A DNA stretch of 64,000 nt from Caballeronia glebae (GTDB lineage Bacteria > Pseudomonadota > Gammaproteobacteria > Burkholderiales > Burkholderiaceae). The position numbers and the translations under genes were made by a program. The notes under the pieces are model-generated. The model had not been told where the DNA came from. It made no database searches and saw only the letters and a list, made by a program, of their open reading frames with translations. The first letter of the stretch is position 1. Every line of letters begins with the position of its first letter. The DNA is taken from contig NZ_FCOJ02000026.1 in NCBI RefSeq assembly GCF_001545035.1, positions 36,080-100,079 of the forward strand. Direction: 5' to 3'. Shown piece by piece: positions 27,233 to 36,162 of this stretch.

Positions 27233-28969
27233 ATGTTCGCGCCAAAGCTGAATCCGAACGACAAGCTGGACGTGGCGCCCGTTCTGATCGTCGGCGCCGG
27301 TCCGACGGGCCTCGCCGCCGCGATGAGTCTCTCGCGCGCGCACATCCCGGTCCGGCTCGTGGACAAGGCGCGCGAGCCGTCGCCGTACTCACGCGCGATC
27401 GGCATTCAGGCGCGCACGCTCGAACTCTTCGAGCAGCATCGCGTCGTCAAGCCGTTTCTCGAACTCGGCCATCGCGCGCGCGTCGCGAATCTCTATTCGA
27501 ACGGGCAGCGCCTCGCGCGCCTCGACTTCGATCCCTTGCAGACGCGCTATCCGTATCTGCTCTTTCTCGAACAATCGCAGACAGAACGCCTGCTCGCCGA
27601 GCATCTGGCGGGCTATCACGTCGCCATCGAGCGCGGCGTGGAGGTGGTCGACGTCTCGCAAGGCTCAGCGGGTTTGCAGGCGACGCTGCGCCATCCGAAC
27701 GGGCGCGACGAACTGTTGCGGCCTTCGTTTCTGATCGCGGCGGACGGCGCGCACAGCTTCGTGCGGCACCGGCTCGGCATCGGCTTCGACGGCAAGACGT
27801 TCGATCAAACGTATCTGCTCGCCGATCTTCAGGCCGACTCCGACTGGCCCGACGACGAGTTCCACATCTTCGCTTCGGGCGAAGGCCTCGCCGCGCTCTT
27901 TCCGATGGGCGGCGACCGCGCGCGTCTGATCGCTGATCTCCCGGCTCCGGCCGCGAACGCGGTCGGCGCGGCTGGAGCAAAAGCCGGCCCGACGCTCGAC
28001 GAATGCCGCGCGCTCGTCGAGCGTCGGGTGCATCACAAGATCGCGTTGTCGAACATGACGTGGTCGTCGTACTTCCATCTGAATAGCCGCATGGTCGACC
28101 GATTGCGCGTGGAGCGCGTGTTCCTTGCGGGAGATTCGGCGCACGTGCACAGTCCCGCGGGCGCGCAGGGCATGAACACCGGCATTCAGGAAGCCTTCAA
28201 TCTCGGCTGGAAGATCGCGCGCATGCTCGCGGGCGGCGCGCCCGAGCGGCTGCTCGACAGCTATCACGCGGAGCGGCATCCGATCGAGCGCGACGTCTTG
28301 CGGCAATCGAGCATGCTCACGCAGATGGCCGGCGCCGAGCATGGCCCGATGAAGCTGATGCGCGAACACGTGATGCCCGCGCTCGCCGCGATCGGTCCGT
28401 TGCGCGACGCGATGCGGCGCACGGTGAGCGAGCTGTCGATCAACTATCGCAAGGGTCCGCTCACGCTGGAGCGCCTGCTCGACGGCGGTCCGCGCGCGGG
28501 CGAGCGTGCGCCCGATGCGCGCGTGCACGTCATCGACGGGCCGCTCGGGCGCTTGCCGGGCGTCGGCTGCCTCTACGATCTGCACGATCCCGGCTGCTTC
28601 TCGCTCTTTCTGCTCGTGAATCCGTCGGGCGAGGACGACATCGCGCTCGCGCCCGCGACCATCACCGTTGCACACGCGATGCGCGATCTCGATCTCGACG
28701 GCCTGGCGCGCTCGGTCGAAGCGATCCTGCCGAACGCGGTGCGCGTGTGGCGCATCACCGACACGCACGGCGACGGCGCGAATTCGCTCACCGACAACTA
28801 CGGTCGCACGCGCCCCGCGTTCTATCTCGTGCGTCCCGATGGCTATATCGCCGCGCGCGGACGTGCGCCGTCGGACGTGCATGCGCTCTTGCGTCACTGC
28901 GAAACGTGGTTCGGCGCGCAGCAAACGAGCACGGAGCGGCAGCCGCAACGCGAATATCGCGAGGATTGA
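27233..28969 (+). CDS. FAD-dependent aromatic-ring monooxygenase (PheA/TfdB type)
   Basis: A 578-residue single-component flavoprotein hydroxylase. Seen: the FAD Rossmann motif VLIVGAGPTGLAAAMSLSRA at residues 17-36, the ADGAHSFVR segment (DG motif) near residue 170, and the second FAD motif VFLAGDSAHVHSPAGAQGMN near residue 295. A thioredoxin-like C-terminal domain (about residues 420-560) is typical of phenol hydroxylases of this group. It uses NAD(P)H and O2 to hydroxylate a phenol-like compound. No ring-cleavage genes are adjacent, so the substrate is unknown. It ends at a hairpin terminator. Confidence 0.87.
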   Translation: MFAPKLNPNDKLDVAPVLIVGAGPTGLAAAMSLSRAHIPVRLVDKAREPSPYSRAIGIQARTLELFEQHRVVKPFLELGHRARVANLYSNGQRLARLDFDPLQTRYPYLLFLEQSQTERLLAEHLAGYHVAIERGVEVVDVSQGSAGLQATLRHPNGRDELLRPSFLIAADGAHSFVRHRLGIGFDGKTFDQTYLLADLQADSDWPDDEFHIFASGEGLAALFPMGGDRARLIADLPAPAANAVGAAGAKAGPTLDECRALVERRVHHKIALSNMTWSSYFHLNSRMVDRLRVERVFLAGDSAHVHSPAGAQGMNTGIQEAFNLGWKIARMLAGGAPERLLDSYHAERHPIERDVLRQSSMLTQMAGAEHGPMKLMREHVMPALAAIGPLRDAMRRTVSELSINYRKGPLTLERLLDGGPRAGERAPDARVHVIDGPLGRLPGVGCLYDLHDPGCFSLFLLVNPSGEDDIALAPATITVAHAMRDLDLDGLARSVEAILPNAVRVWRITDTHGDGANSLTDNYGRTRPAFYLVRPDGYIAARGRAPSDVHALLRHCETWFGAQQTSTERQPQREYRED

Positions 28970-28971
28970 AA

Positions 28972-28994
28972 AAAGCCCTGCGGTGCAGGGCTTT
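28972..28994. terminator. Intrinsic terminator after the monooxygenase gene
   Basis: AAAGCCCTGC and GCAGGGCTTT form a perfect 10-bp stem with a GGT loop between the convergent monooxygenase and fds genes. The stem ends in T3 on the plus side and an A-run precedes it, so it can act in both directions. Confidence 0.75.
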
Positions 28995-29015
28995 CGTGGG
29001 TTGGCGAAGCGCGTT

Positions 29016-29261
29016 TCAGGCAGGCGCCGTCTTCGGCTGAAGGTCGGCTCTGTGCAGGTCGAGCGCCTCGCGCACGATCGGCTCCATCGCCGCGCTCGCC
29101 TCCGGGTCGTCGAGCGCGGCGAGAATCGCGAGCCGCATGCGTGGTTCCCAGAAGCGGCGGATATGATCCGCGACGCTATCGACGGCTTCGGCGCGGTCCG
29201 GCATCGAATCGAAAAATTCGCCGATGCGGTTCGCCATCTCGATCAGGTTATCGACGTCCAT
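29016..29261 (-). CDS. fdsD: NAD-dependent formate dehydrogenase delta subunit
   Basis: An 81-residue small protein of the FdsD family, found only with fds-type formate dehydrogenases, where it is needed for an active or stable complex. The MVDxL-type start (MDVDNLIEMANRIGEFF), the paired hydrophobic helices and the RFWEPRMR block are typical. It is the last gene of the operon and starts 3 bp after the alpha-subunit gene. A terminator hairpin lies downstream. Confidence 0.9.
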   Translation of the reverse strand: MDVDNLIEMANRIGEFFDSMPDRAEAVDSVADHIRRFWEPRMRLAILAALDDPEASAAMEPIVREALDLHRADLQPKTAPA

Positions 29262-29264
29262 TCG

Positions 29265-32195
29265 TTATTTTCCTGAAGTGGCCGGCGCGACGTCGCGCAT
29301 GTTCATCAGTTCGAGCTGCTGCGTGTTGAAGCGCGAGTAGTCCTTCTGCCATTGCGACGGCTGCTCGACCGGCATCACCTGCACCGCCGTCACCTTGTAC
29401 TCCGGACAATTGGTCGCCCAGTCGGAGGAGTCCGTCGTGATGACGTTCGCGCCCGATTCGGGGAAATGGAACGTCGTATAGACGACGCCCGGCTGCATGC
29501 GCTCTGAGATCTTTGCGCGCAACACGGTTTGCCCCGCGCGCGACTCGATGCCGACCCAGTCGTCCATCTTGATGCCGCGATCTTCCGCGTCCACCGGATG
29601 AATCTCCAGGCGATCCTCGTCGTGCCATTGCGAGTTCTCGGTGCGCCGCGTCTGCGCGCCGACGTTGTACTGCGAGAGAATGCGCCCGGTCGTGAGCAGC
29701 AGCGGATACTTGCGCGTGACCTTCTCCGGCGTCGCGATGAACTTGGTGATGACGAAGCGTCCCTTGCCGCGCACGAATTCGTCGATGTGCATCGTCGGCG
29801 TGCCGTCCGGCGCGCGCTCGTTGCAGGGCCACTGAATGCTGCCAAGCTCGTCGATGCGCTCATACGAGACGCCGTGGAAGGTCGGCGTGAGACGCGCGAT
29901 CTCGTCCATGATCTCGGACGGGTTCGCGTAGTTCATCTCGTAGCCGAGCGCGCGCGAGAGCTTGATCGTCACTTCCCAGTCGGAATAGCCCGCGAGCGGC
30001 GGCATCACCTTGCGCACGCGCGAGATGCGGCGCTCGGCGTTGGTGAAGGTGCCGTCTTTTTCGAGGAAGGTCGAACCGGGCAGCAGCACGTGCGCGTACT
30101 TCGCCGTCTCGTTGAGGAAGATGTCCTGCACGACGATGCATTCCATCGACGACAGCGCATCGGCCACGTGCTGCGTATTCGGGTCCGACTGGACGATGTC
30201 CTCGCCCTGACAGTAGAGGCCCATGAAGGTGCCGTGCATCGCGGCATCGAACATGTTCGGAATGCGCAGGCCCGGCTCCGGCTGGAGCTTCACGTCCCAC
30301 GCTTCCTCGAAGAGCGAACGCACCGCCGCGTCGCCGATATGCCGATAGCCCGGCAGTTCATGCGGGAACGAGCCCATGTCGCACGAACCCTGCACATTGT
30401 TCTGGCCGCGCAGCGGATTCACGCCGACACCTTCGCGGCCGATATTGCCCGTCGCCATCGCGAGGTTGGCGATGCCCATGACCGCGGTCGAGCCTTGCGC
30501 GTGCTCGGTGACGCCGAGGCCATAGTAGATCGCGCCGTTGCCGCCCAGCGCGTACACGCGCGCGGCTTCGCGGACTTGGCCGGCCGGCACGCCGGTGACG
30601 CTTTCCATCGCTTCGGGCGAGTTTTCTTCCTTCGCGACGAAATCGCGCCATTGACCGAACGCGCGTTCTTCGCAGCGCTCGGCGATGAAGTCTTCCTTCA
30701 GCAGGCCTTCGGTGACGATCACGTGGGCGAGCGAATTAACCATCGCGACGTTCGTGCCCGGGCGCAATTGCAGGTGATACTGCGCCTTCACGTGCGGCGT
30801 ATCGACGATATCGATGCGGCGCGGATCGATCACGATCAGCTTCGCGCCTTCGCGCACGCGGCGCTTCAGGCGCGAGCCGAAGACCGGATGACCGTCGGTC
30901 GGATTCGCGCCCATCACGACGATCACGTCCGAGTGCTCGACCGATGCGAACGTCTGCGTACCCGCCGATTCGCCGAGCGTCGTCTTGAGGCCGTAGCCCG
31001 TCGGCGAATGACAGACACGCGCGCACGTATCGACGTTGTTGTTGCCGAACGCCGCGCGCACGAGCTTTTGCACGAGGTACGTCTCTTCGTTCGTGCAACG
31101 CGACGACGTGATGCCGCCGATCGAATCGCGACCGTGCTTGTCCTGAATGCGGCGGAACTCGCTCGCCGCGTAGTCGATCGCTTCATCCCACGAAACTTCG
31201 CGCCACGGGTCGGTGATCTTCGCGCGGATCATCGGCTTCTTGATGCGGTCCTTGTGCGTCGCGTAGCCCCACGCGAAGCGGCCCTTCACGCACGCGTGGC
31301 CTTCGTTCGCCTGACCGTTCTTGTGCGGCGTCATGCGCACGACCGTGTTGCCCTTCATCTCGGCCTTGAGCGAGCAGCCGACGCCGCAATACGCGCACGT
31401 CGTGATGGCCGAATGTTCTGCCTGACCGAGCATGATCACGCTCTTTTCCTGCAGCGTCGCGGTCGGGCACGCGGCGACGCACGCGCCGCACGACACGCAC
31501 TCCGATTCCATGAACGGCACGTTTTCGCTCGCCGCGACACGCGATTCGAAGCCGCGTCCGGCGATGGTCAATGCGAACGTGCCTTGCGTTTCCTCGCACG
31601 CGCGCACGCATCGGTTGCAGACGATGCACTTCGCCGGATCGTAGGTGAAGTACGGATTCGATTCGTCCTTCTTGTCCTTGAGATGGTTCGCGCCTTCGTA
31701 GCCGTAACGCACCTCGCGCAAGCCGACGACGCCCGCCATGTCCTGCAGTTCGCAATCGCCGTTGGCGGGGCAGGTGAGACAGTCGAGCGGATGATCGGAG
31801 ATGTAAAGCTCCATCACGTTACGACGAAGCGATTGCAGCTTGTCGCTTTGCGTGCGCACTTTCATGCCCGCTTCGACGGGCGTCGTGCACGATGCCGGAT
31901 AACCGCGCTTGCCTTCGATCTCGACGAGGCACAGGCGGCACGAACCCCACGGTTCGAGCGAATCGGTGGCGCAGAGCTTCGGCACGTTCACGCCGGCTTC
32001 GATGGCGGCGCGCATGACGGATGTGCCCGCGGGAACCGTCACGCTTTCGCCGTCGATTTCGAGCGTCACGTCGATATCGGCGTGACGCAGCGGTGTGCCG
32101 TAATCGGTTTCGTCGAGCGGATCGCGGCGCTGCACCGACGCCGCGCTCTTGCACGCGCAGTTTCCGGAGCCGCAGCCGTTCATGGTGTTGGACAT
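29265..32195 (-). CDS. fdsA: NAD-dependent formate dehydrogenase alpha (molybdenum) subunit
   Basis: Catalytic subunit that oxidises formate to CO2 at a bis-MGD molybdenum centre. The 976-residue protein has an N-terminal 2Fe-2S ferredoxin-like domain (C75 and the CRLC pair near residue 86), a NuoG-like CPANGDC region, two 4Fe-4S clusters (CIVCNRCVRAC and CVSCGACVAAC), a third CAYCGVGC cluster motif near residue 267, and the molybdenum ligand Cys395 followed by His396 (CARVCHSPTG). The ligand is cysteine, not selenocysteine. AGGAG precedes the ATG. The reducing equivalents pass to FdsB and FdsG. Confidence 0.96.
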   Translation of the reverse strand: MSNTMNGCGSGNCACKSAASVQRRDPLDETDYGTPLRHADIDVTLEIDGESVTVPAGTSVMRAAIEAGVNVPKLCATDSLEPWGSCRLCLVEIEGKRGYPASCTTPVEAGMKVRTQSDKLQSLRRNVMELYISDHPLDCLTCPANGDCELQDMAGVVGLREVRYGYEGANHLKDKKDESNPYFTYDPAKCIVCNRCVRACEETQGTFALTIAGRGFESRVAASENVPFMESECVSCGACVAACPTATLQEKSVIMLGQAEHSAITTCAYCGVGCSLKAEMKGNTVVRMTPHKNGQANEGHACVKGRFAWGYATHKDRIKKPMIRAKITDPWREVSWDEAIDYAASEFRRIQDKHGRDSIGGITSSRCTNEETYLVQKLVRAAFGNNNVDTCARVCHSPTGYGLKTTLGESAGTQTFASVEHSDVIVVMGANPTDGHPVFGSRLKRRVREGAKLIVIDPRRIDIVDTPHVKAQYHLQLRPGTNVAMVNSLAHVIVTEGLLKEDFIAERCEERAFGQWRDFVAKEENSPEAMESVTGVPAGQVREAARVYALGGNGAIYYGLGVTEHAQGSTAVMGIANLAMATGNIGREGVGVNPLRGQNNVQGSCDMGSFPHELPGYRHIGDAAVRSLFEEAWDVKLQPEPGLRIPNMFDAAMHGTFMGLYCQGEDIVQSDPNTQHVADALSSMECIVVQDIFLNETAKYAHVLLPGSTFLEKDGTFTNAERRISRVRKVMPPLAGYSDWEVTIKLSRALGYEMNYANPSEIMDEIARLTPTFHGVSYERIDELGSIQWPCNERAPDGTPTMHIDEFVRGKGRFVITKFIATPEKVTRKYPLLLTTGRILSQYNVGAQTRRTENSQWHDEDRLEIHPVDAEDRGIKMDDWVGIESRAGQTVLRAKISERMQPGVVYTTFHFPESGANVITTDSSDWATNCPEYKVTAVQVMPVEQPSQWQKDYSRFNTQQLELMNMRDVAPATSGK

Positions 32196-32204
32196 TTTTG
32201 TCTC

Positions 32205-33761
32205 CTATGCCGCTTTCTGTGCGGGCGTGCGGGGCAGCCCGAAGTCCTCGGGGAAGTGATCGAGCGCGGACATCACCGGGAACGGCGTCATGCCGCCCAT
32301 CGCGCAAAGCGAGCCGGACACCATCGTGTCGCACAACTCGCGCAACAGCGTGATCTGCTTCACCGACGTATCGCCCTCGCGGATCTTCGCGATGACTTCC
32401 TCGCCGCGCGTCGAGCCGATTCGGCACGGCGTGCACTTGCCGCACGATTCGAGCGAGCAGAAGTGCATCGCGTATTGCGCGAGTTCGGCGAGATTCGACG
32501 TGTCGTCGTGAACGACGAGCCCGCCGTGGCCGACGACCGCGCCGACCTTCGCGTATTCCTCGTAGTCGAGCGGAATGTCCCACTGGCTTTCCGGCAGATA
32601 CGTGCCGAGCGGGCCGCCCACTTGCACCGCGCGCGCGGGGCGTCCGGTCGCGGTGCCGTCGCCGTAGGTGTAGATCAGTTCGCGCAGCGTCACGCCGAAC
32701 GCAAGCTCGACGAGTCCGCCTTGCTTCACGTTGCCCGCGATCTGGAAGGGCAGCGTGCCGCGCGAACGGCCCATGCCGAAGTCGCGATAGAAGGCCGCGC
32801 CCTTCGCGAAGATGATCGGCACCGTCGCGAGCGTAATGACGTTGTTGATGACAGTAGGCTTCCCGTACAAACCGGTCAGCGCCGGCACAGGCGGCTTCGC
32901 GCGCACGATGCCGCGTTTGCCTTCGAGCGATTCGAGCAGCGCGGTTTCCTCGCCGCATACATACGCGCCCGCGCCCTTCGCGACGTACAACTCGAACGCA
33001 TGCGACGTGCCGAGCACGCTCGCGCCGAGCCAGCCCGCGTCGCGCGCGCGATCGATCGCGCGGTTCAGCGTATCGATCGAATGCGGATACTCGCTGCGCA
33101 CGTAGATGTAGCCCTGGGTCGCGGCCGCCGCCACGCCCGCGATGATCATGCCTTCGATCAGCATGTACGGATCGCTTTCCATCACGAGGCGGTCCGAGAA
33201 CGTGCCGGAGTCGCCTTCGTCTGCATTGCAGACGATGTACTTCTGGTCCGCCAGCGCGCCGCGCACCGTCTTCCATTTGATGCCGGCGGGGAACGCCGCG
33301 CCGCCACGCCCGCGCAGGCCGGAATCGAGCAGCGCCTGACAGACGGCGTCGCCGTTCATGTCGAGCACGTTGCGCAGGCCTTCGAGTCCGCCGAGCGCGA
33401 TGTAATCGTCGATGGACAGCGGGTCCGTGATGCCGATGCGCGCGAACGTCAGACGCTGCTGATTCTTGAGATACGGAATCTCATCGACGACGCCGACGTT
33501 CTTCTCATGCGCGCGGCCTTCGTGGAAGCCCGCATCGAAGAGCGAAGCGACGTCGTCCGCTTCGACGTTCGAATAACCGATGCGTCCGGCCGGCGTTTCT
33601 ACTTCGACGAGCGGTTCGAGATAGAAGAGGCCGCGCGAACCGTTGCGCACCAGTTGCACGTCGAGGCCGCGCTTTTGCGCCTCGCTCACGACGGCTTCGG
33701 CGACGGCTTGCGCGCCCAGCGAGAGCGCGGCGGAATCGATCGGTACGTAAATGCGCGTCAT
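32205..33761 (-). CDS. fdsB: NAD-dependent formate dehydrogenase beta (diaphorase) subunit
   Basis: NuoF-like subunit carrying FMN, NAD and one 4Fe-4S cluster. The 518-residue protein shows an N-terminal thioredoxin-like region, the NADH-site GLRGRGGAAFPAG near residue 165, the FMN-binding YIVCNADEGDSGTFSDR, CGEETALLESLEG, and the cluster motif SCGKCTPCR with a later Cys near residue 480. The ATG overlaps the fdsG stop (ATGA), which fixes the start and gives translational coupling. fdsA follows after 9 bp. Confidence 0.96.
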   Translation of the reverse strand: MTRIYVPIDSAALSLGAQAVAEAVVSEAQKRGLDVQLVRNGSRGLFYLEPLVEVETPAGRIGYSNVEADDVASLFDAGFHEGRAHEKNVGVVDEIPYLKNQQRLTFARIGITDPLSIDDYIALGGLEGLRNVLDMNGDAVCQALLDSGLRGRGGAAFPAGIKWKTVRGALADQKYIVCNADEGDSGTFSDRLVMESDPYMLIEGMIIAGVAAAATQGYIYVRSEYPHSIDTLNRAIDRARDAGWLGASVLGTSHAFELYVAKGAGAYVCGEETALLESLEGKRGIVRAKPPVPALTGLYGKPTVINNVITLATVPIIFAKGAAFYRDFGMGRSRGTLPFQIAGNVKQGGLVELAFGVTLRELIYTYGDGTATGRPARAVQVGGPLGTYLPESQWDIPLDYEEYAKVGAVVGHGGLVVHDDTSNLAELAQYAMHFCSLESCGKCTPCRIGSTRGEEVIAKIREGDTSVKQITLLRELCDTMVSGSLCAMGGMTPFPVMSALDHFPEDFGLPRTPAQKAA

Positions 33762-34246
33762 GCCGTCACCTCCGCGACTTTCGTTTGCGCGGCGGCAAAA
33801 AGGCGATCGAACTTTGCGGGGGTCACGCGCGCGTGCAATTCGCCGTTCAACATCATCGACGGCGAGAGCGCGCATTGACCGAGGCAGAACACGGATTCGA
33901 GCTCGGTGTCCTCGGCATGACCGCTGTCGAAGCGGCATCCCGTATGCCCTTCGATGTGATCCTTCAACGCTTCCGTGCCCATGCTGCGGCACGCTTCCGC
34001 GCGGCAGAGCTGCACGGTCACGCGCGCGGGCGGAGCAGAGCGGAAGTGGTGGTAATAAGTGATCACGCCATGAACTTCGGCGCGCGAAAGCGACAGCGTC
34101 TGTGCGAGCGGTGCGATGGCCGTCTCCGGCACATAGCCGACTTCGTCCTGGATGGCGTGAAGAATGGTCATCAACGTCGCGCCTTGTACCGCGTGGCGAC
34201 GCACGATCTCAGCGGATGCAGCGGCAGATAGCTGCGCATGTGTCAT
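33758..34246 (-). CDS. fdsG: NAD-dependent formate dehydrogenase gamma subunit
   Basis: NuoE-like subunit with a 2Fe-2S cluster. The 162-residue protein has the cluster cysteines as CRAEAC near residue 85 and CLGQC near residue 120, and the YYHHF motif near residue 65. It is the first gene of the operon; GGAGGAG lies just before the ATG. The gap to the divergent regulator gene is 128 bp and carries the candidate promoter and dyads. Confidence 0.95.
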   Translation of the reverse strand: MTHAQLSAAASAEIVRRHAVQGATLMTILHAIQDEVGYVPETAIAPLAQTLSLSRAEVHGVITYYHHFRSAPPARVTVQLCRAEACRSMGTEALKDHIEGHTGCRFDSGHAEDTELESVFCLGQCALSPSMMLNGELHARVTPAKFDRLFAAAQTKVAEVTA

Positions 34247-34267
34247 GGGGCTCCTCCATCACTCGGC

Positions 34268-34349
34268 ATATGTTTTGTCGGTACATATTTGGATAGATAT
34301 AATTGCGGGTGCCGAGCCGGTAAAAGAACAATAGGCGTCGTGATATATC
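34268..34349. promoter_or_regulatory. fds/regulator divergent control region
   Basis: The plus strand has TTGTCG (34275-34280), a 17-bp spacer and a perfect TATAAT (34298-34303), a good promoter for the regulator. ATATGT (34268-34273) and ACATAT (34283-34288) form an inverted repeat over its -35, and GATATATC (34342-34349) is an 8-bp palindrome nearer the regulator start. These are candidate operators for the divergently encoded regulator. No clear fds promoter was found. Confidence 0.45.
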
Positions 34350-34374
34350 TTGGCAATAGGATGGGGGAGTGCAT

Positions 34375-35445
34375 ATGGTGGACGTCGAATGCCGGGCCGA
34401 GCTGATCCTGCGGGACGCCGATGGCCGGGAAACCAATCTCAGCGCGGTTGTGCCGCTTCTGCAACTCGTCGCACAAACGGGCAGCATCGCGAATGCCGCG
34501 AGCGCTAAGGGTTTGTCCTATCGGCACGCGTGGGGTTTGTTGCGCGAAATCGAGGCGCGTCTGGGCGGCGCGCTCATCACCAAATCGCGCGGGCGCGGCT
34601 CGGTATTGTCCGAACTGGGCGAGTCGGTGTTGCGTGCGCAACGCGTGTGCGGCGAGCGCCTCGAAGCGCCCTTGCAGGCGGTGGCGAGCGACGTCGCCGC
34701 CGAACTGAACCGGCGTCTCGCGGGCGGCGTCAGCCAGGTGCGCATTCACGCGTCGCACGGTTATGCGGTCGCGGCACTCGTGCGCGCGCTGGGCGATCAG
34801 CGCGTGCCGGTCGAGATCAAGTATCGCGAGAGCGCCGAAGCAGTGAGTGCGCTCGCGCGCGGTGAGTGCGAACTGGCGGGCTTCCATTTGCCGGTCGGCG
34901 AATTCCGTTCTACCTGTGCCGACATCTATCGGCCGTTTCTGGACCGGAACAAGCATCAGCTCATCCGGCTCACGCGCCGCACTCAAGGCCTGTTCCTGCC
35001 GAAGGGCAATCCGAAGCGTATCTCAGGCTTGCGCGATCTCGCGCGTAGCGACGTGCGCTTCGTCAATCGGCAGCCGGGTTCGGGCACGCGCATGCTGCTC
35101 GATTTGTCGTTGCGGCGCGTGGGCGTCGATCCGGACCAGATCAACGGCTACGCGACCACCGAGCTCACACATTCGGCGATCGCCGCGTTCGTCGCAAGCG
35201 GCATGGCGGATCTCGGCTTTGGCGTGCAGCCCGCCGCTCATCATTTCGCGCTCGATTTCATACCGATCATCGACGAGGATTATTTCTTCGCGTGCGAGCG
35301 CGCGCGGCTCGACGAGGCGCGGCTTGCGTCCGTGTTGCGCATCTTGCGCAGCGAGGGCTTCAACGACAGCGTCGCTCATCTGGAAGGCTATGATCCGGCG
35401 CACTGCGGTTCTCTCGTCGATGTCGACGAAGGCTTGCGCGGCTGA
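34375..35445 (+). CDS. ModE-type HTH regulator with periplasmic-binding-protein-like domain (FdsR-like)
   Basis: A 356-residue regulator. Residues 20-85 form a winged helix-turn-helix of the ModE/LysR kind (AVVPLLQLVAQTGSIANAASA then RHAWGLLREIEARLGG). Residues about 115-335 resemble the PBP-like ligand-binding domain seen with ModE-type HTHs (for example RQPGSGTRMLLD). The pairing suggests response to an anion or small molecule related to the fds enzyme, such as molybdate, tungstate or formate. GGGGGAG decides the ATG at 34375. Divergent placement next to fdsG makes it the likely fds regulator; its sign of action is not readable. Confidence 0.8.
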   Translation: MVDVECRAELILRDADGRETNLSAVVPLLQLVAQTGSIANAASAKGLSYRHAWGLLREIEARLGGALITKSRGRGSVLSELGESVLRAQRVCGERLEAPLQAVASDVAAELNRRLAGGVSQVRIHASHGYAVAALVRALGDQRVPVEIKYRESAEAVSALARGECELAGFHLPVGEFRSTCADIYRPFLDRNKHQLIRLTRRTQGLFLPKGNPKRISGLRDLARSDVRFVNRQPGSGTRMLLDLSLRRVGVDPDQINGYATTELTHSAIAAFVASGMADLGFGVQPAAHHFALDFIPIIDEDYFFACERARLDEARLASVLRILRSEGFNDSVAHLEGYDPAHCGSLVDVDEGLRG

Positions 35446-35588
35446 AGTGAGCGCGTGCGAAAAAGCGGAAACACGCCGTAAGAGGGCGGGCGCGCGTAAA
35501 GCTGCCAGCGACGGCGAATTGGGTTAACCTAACGGTTCGCTGTCGACTTTACTGCCCCAGGCGCGATCTTCTCGCGCAACCTATTGCC

Positions 35589-35861
35589 ATGAAACTCTCG
35601 TTGCTCGCTTGTTCCTCCGCCGCGCTCGTCGCTGGCGCGATCTATCTGGTTCCTGTCGCCTTCGCCCAGAATTCACCGGGTGTGCCGGGCGGCGTGCTGC
35701 AGGACCAATTCCGTTTGAACCAGCATCCGCAGATGCAGTTCGCCGCGTCCGCGCCGTCGGCCAAATTCCAAAATGGCGACAAATCGAGCATGCGTCGCCG
35801 TGGCGACAACGGCGATCCCAATGGCTGCAATCTGAAGTGTCCGCAGAACGGTTCGAACTAA
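35589..35861 (+). CDS. Small secreted protein of unknown function
   Basis: A 90-residue protein with a signal peptide (MKLSLLACSSAALVAGAIYL, cleavage likely after FAQ or VAFA). The mature part is short and polar, with GVLQDQFRLNQHPQMQF and a C-terminal DNGDPNGCNLKCPQNGSN containing two cysteines that could form a disulphide. It stands alone between the regulator gene and the tmRNA. I do not recognise a family. Confidence 0.65.
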   Translation: MKLSLLACSSAALVAGAIYLVPVAFAQNSPGVPGGVLQDQFRLNQHPQMQFAASAPSAKFQNGDKSSMRRRGDNGDPNGCNLKCPQNGSN

Positions 35862-36059
35862 GCGGAGTCGGAGCGCCGATGTCGCTTGGGAAAGCCACTC
35901 GGAGCGGGACCGTCGCTGTTCCAAGCTGCGGATCCGTTGATCGTTGATATAAAGCAGCAGTATTAGGACCGCTCTGATACGAACGCAGCGCATAGGCGCC
36001 TATTCTCTCGAATGTAGCGAAGGTGGTCTCTGTCCTCCCTATGTCTCTCAAGGATATTT

Positions 36060-36085
36060 GCCCCGCTTCGCGCGGGGCTTTTTTT
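36060..36085 (+). terminator. Plus-strand intrinsic terminator
   Basis: GCCCCGC and GCGGGGC form a 7-bp stem with a 5-nt loop, followed by seven T. It can end transcription from the small secreted-protein gene. Together with the minus-strand hairpin at 36117 it occupies the 300-bp gap between 35862 and the tmRNA; apart from these I see nothing coding there. Confidence 0.8.
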
Positions 36086-36116
36086 CGCCTGTTTTTCGCC
36101 TGTCGAATGGCCAAAG

Positions 36117-36149
36117 AAAACCCGCGATGCTTGCGCGATCGCGGGTTTT
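36117..36149 (-). terminator. Intrinsic terminator of ssrA
   Basis: AAAACCCGCGAT and ATCGCGGGTTTT form a 12-bp stem with a 9-nt loop, 14 bp past the tmRNA 3' end on its strand, ending in T4. Confidence 0.75.
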
Positions 36150-36162
36150 GCGGGGGTGTTTT

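Noticed and set aside
29529..33878. A 1449-codon open frame on the plus strand opposite fdsA/fdsB
   Set aside because: It is a shadow of the GC-rich codon bias of the opposite strand; its product is Arg/His/Ala-rich with no domains, while the minus-strand genes are clear formate dehydrogenase subunits.
34290..34320. A sigma54 promoter for fdsG
   Set aside because: CGGCAC is followed by AATTA where TTGCA is needed at the -12 position, so the match fails.
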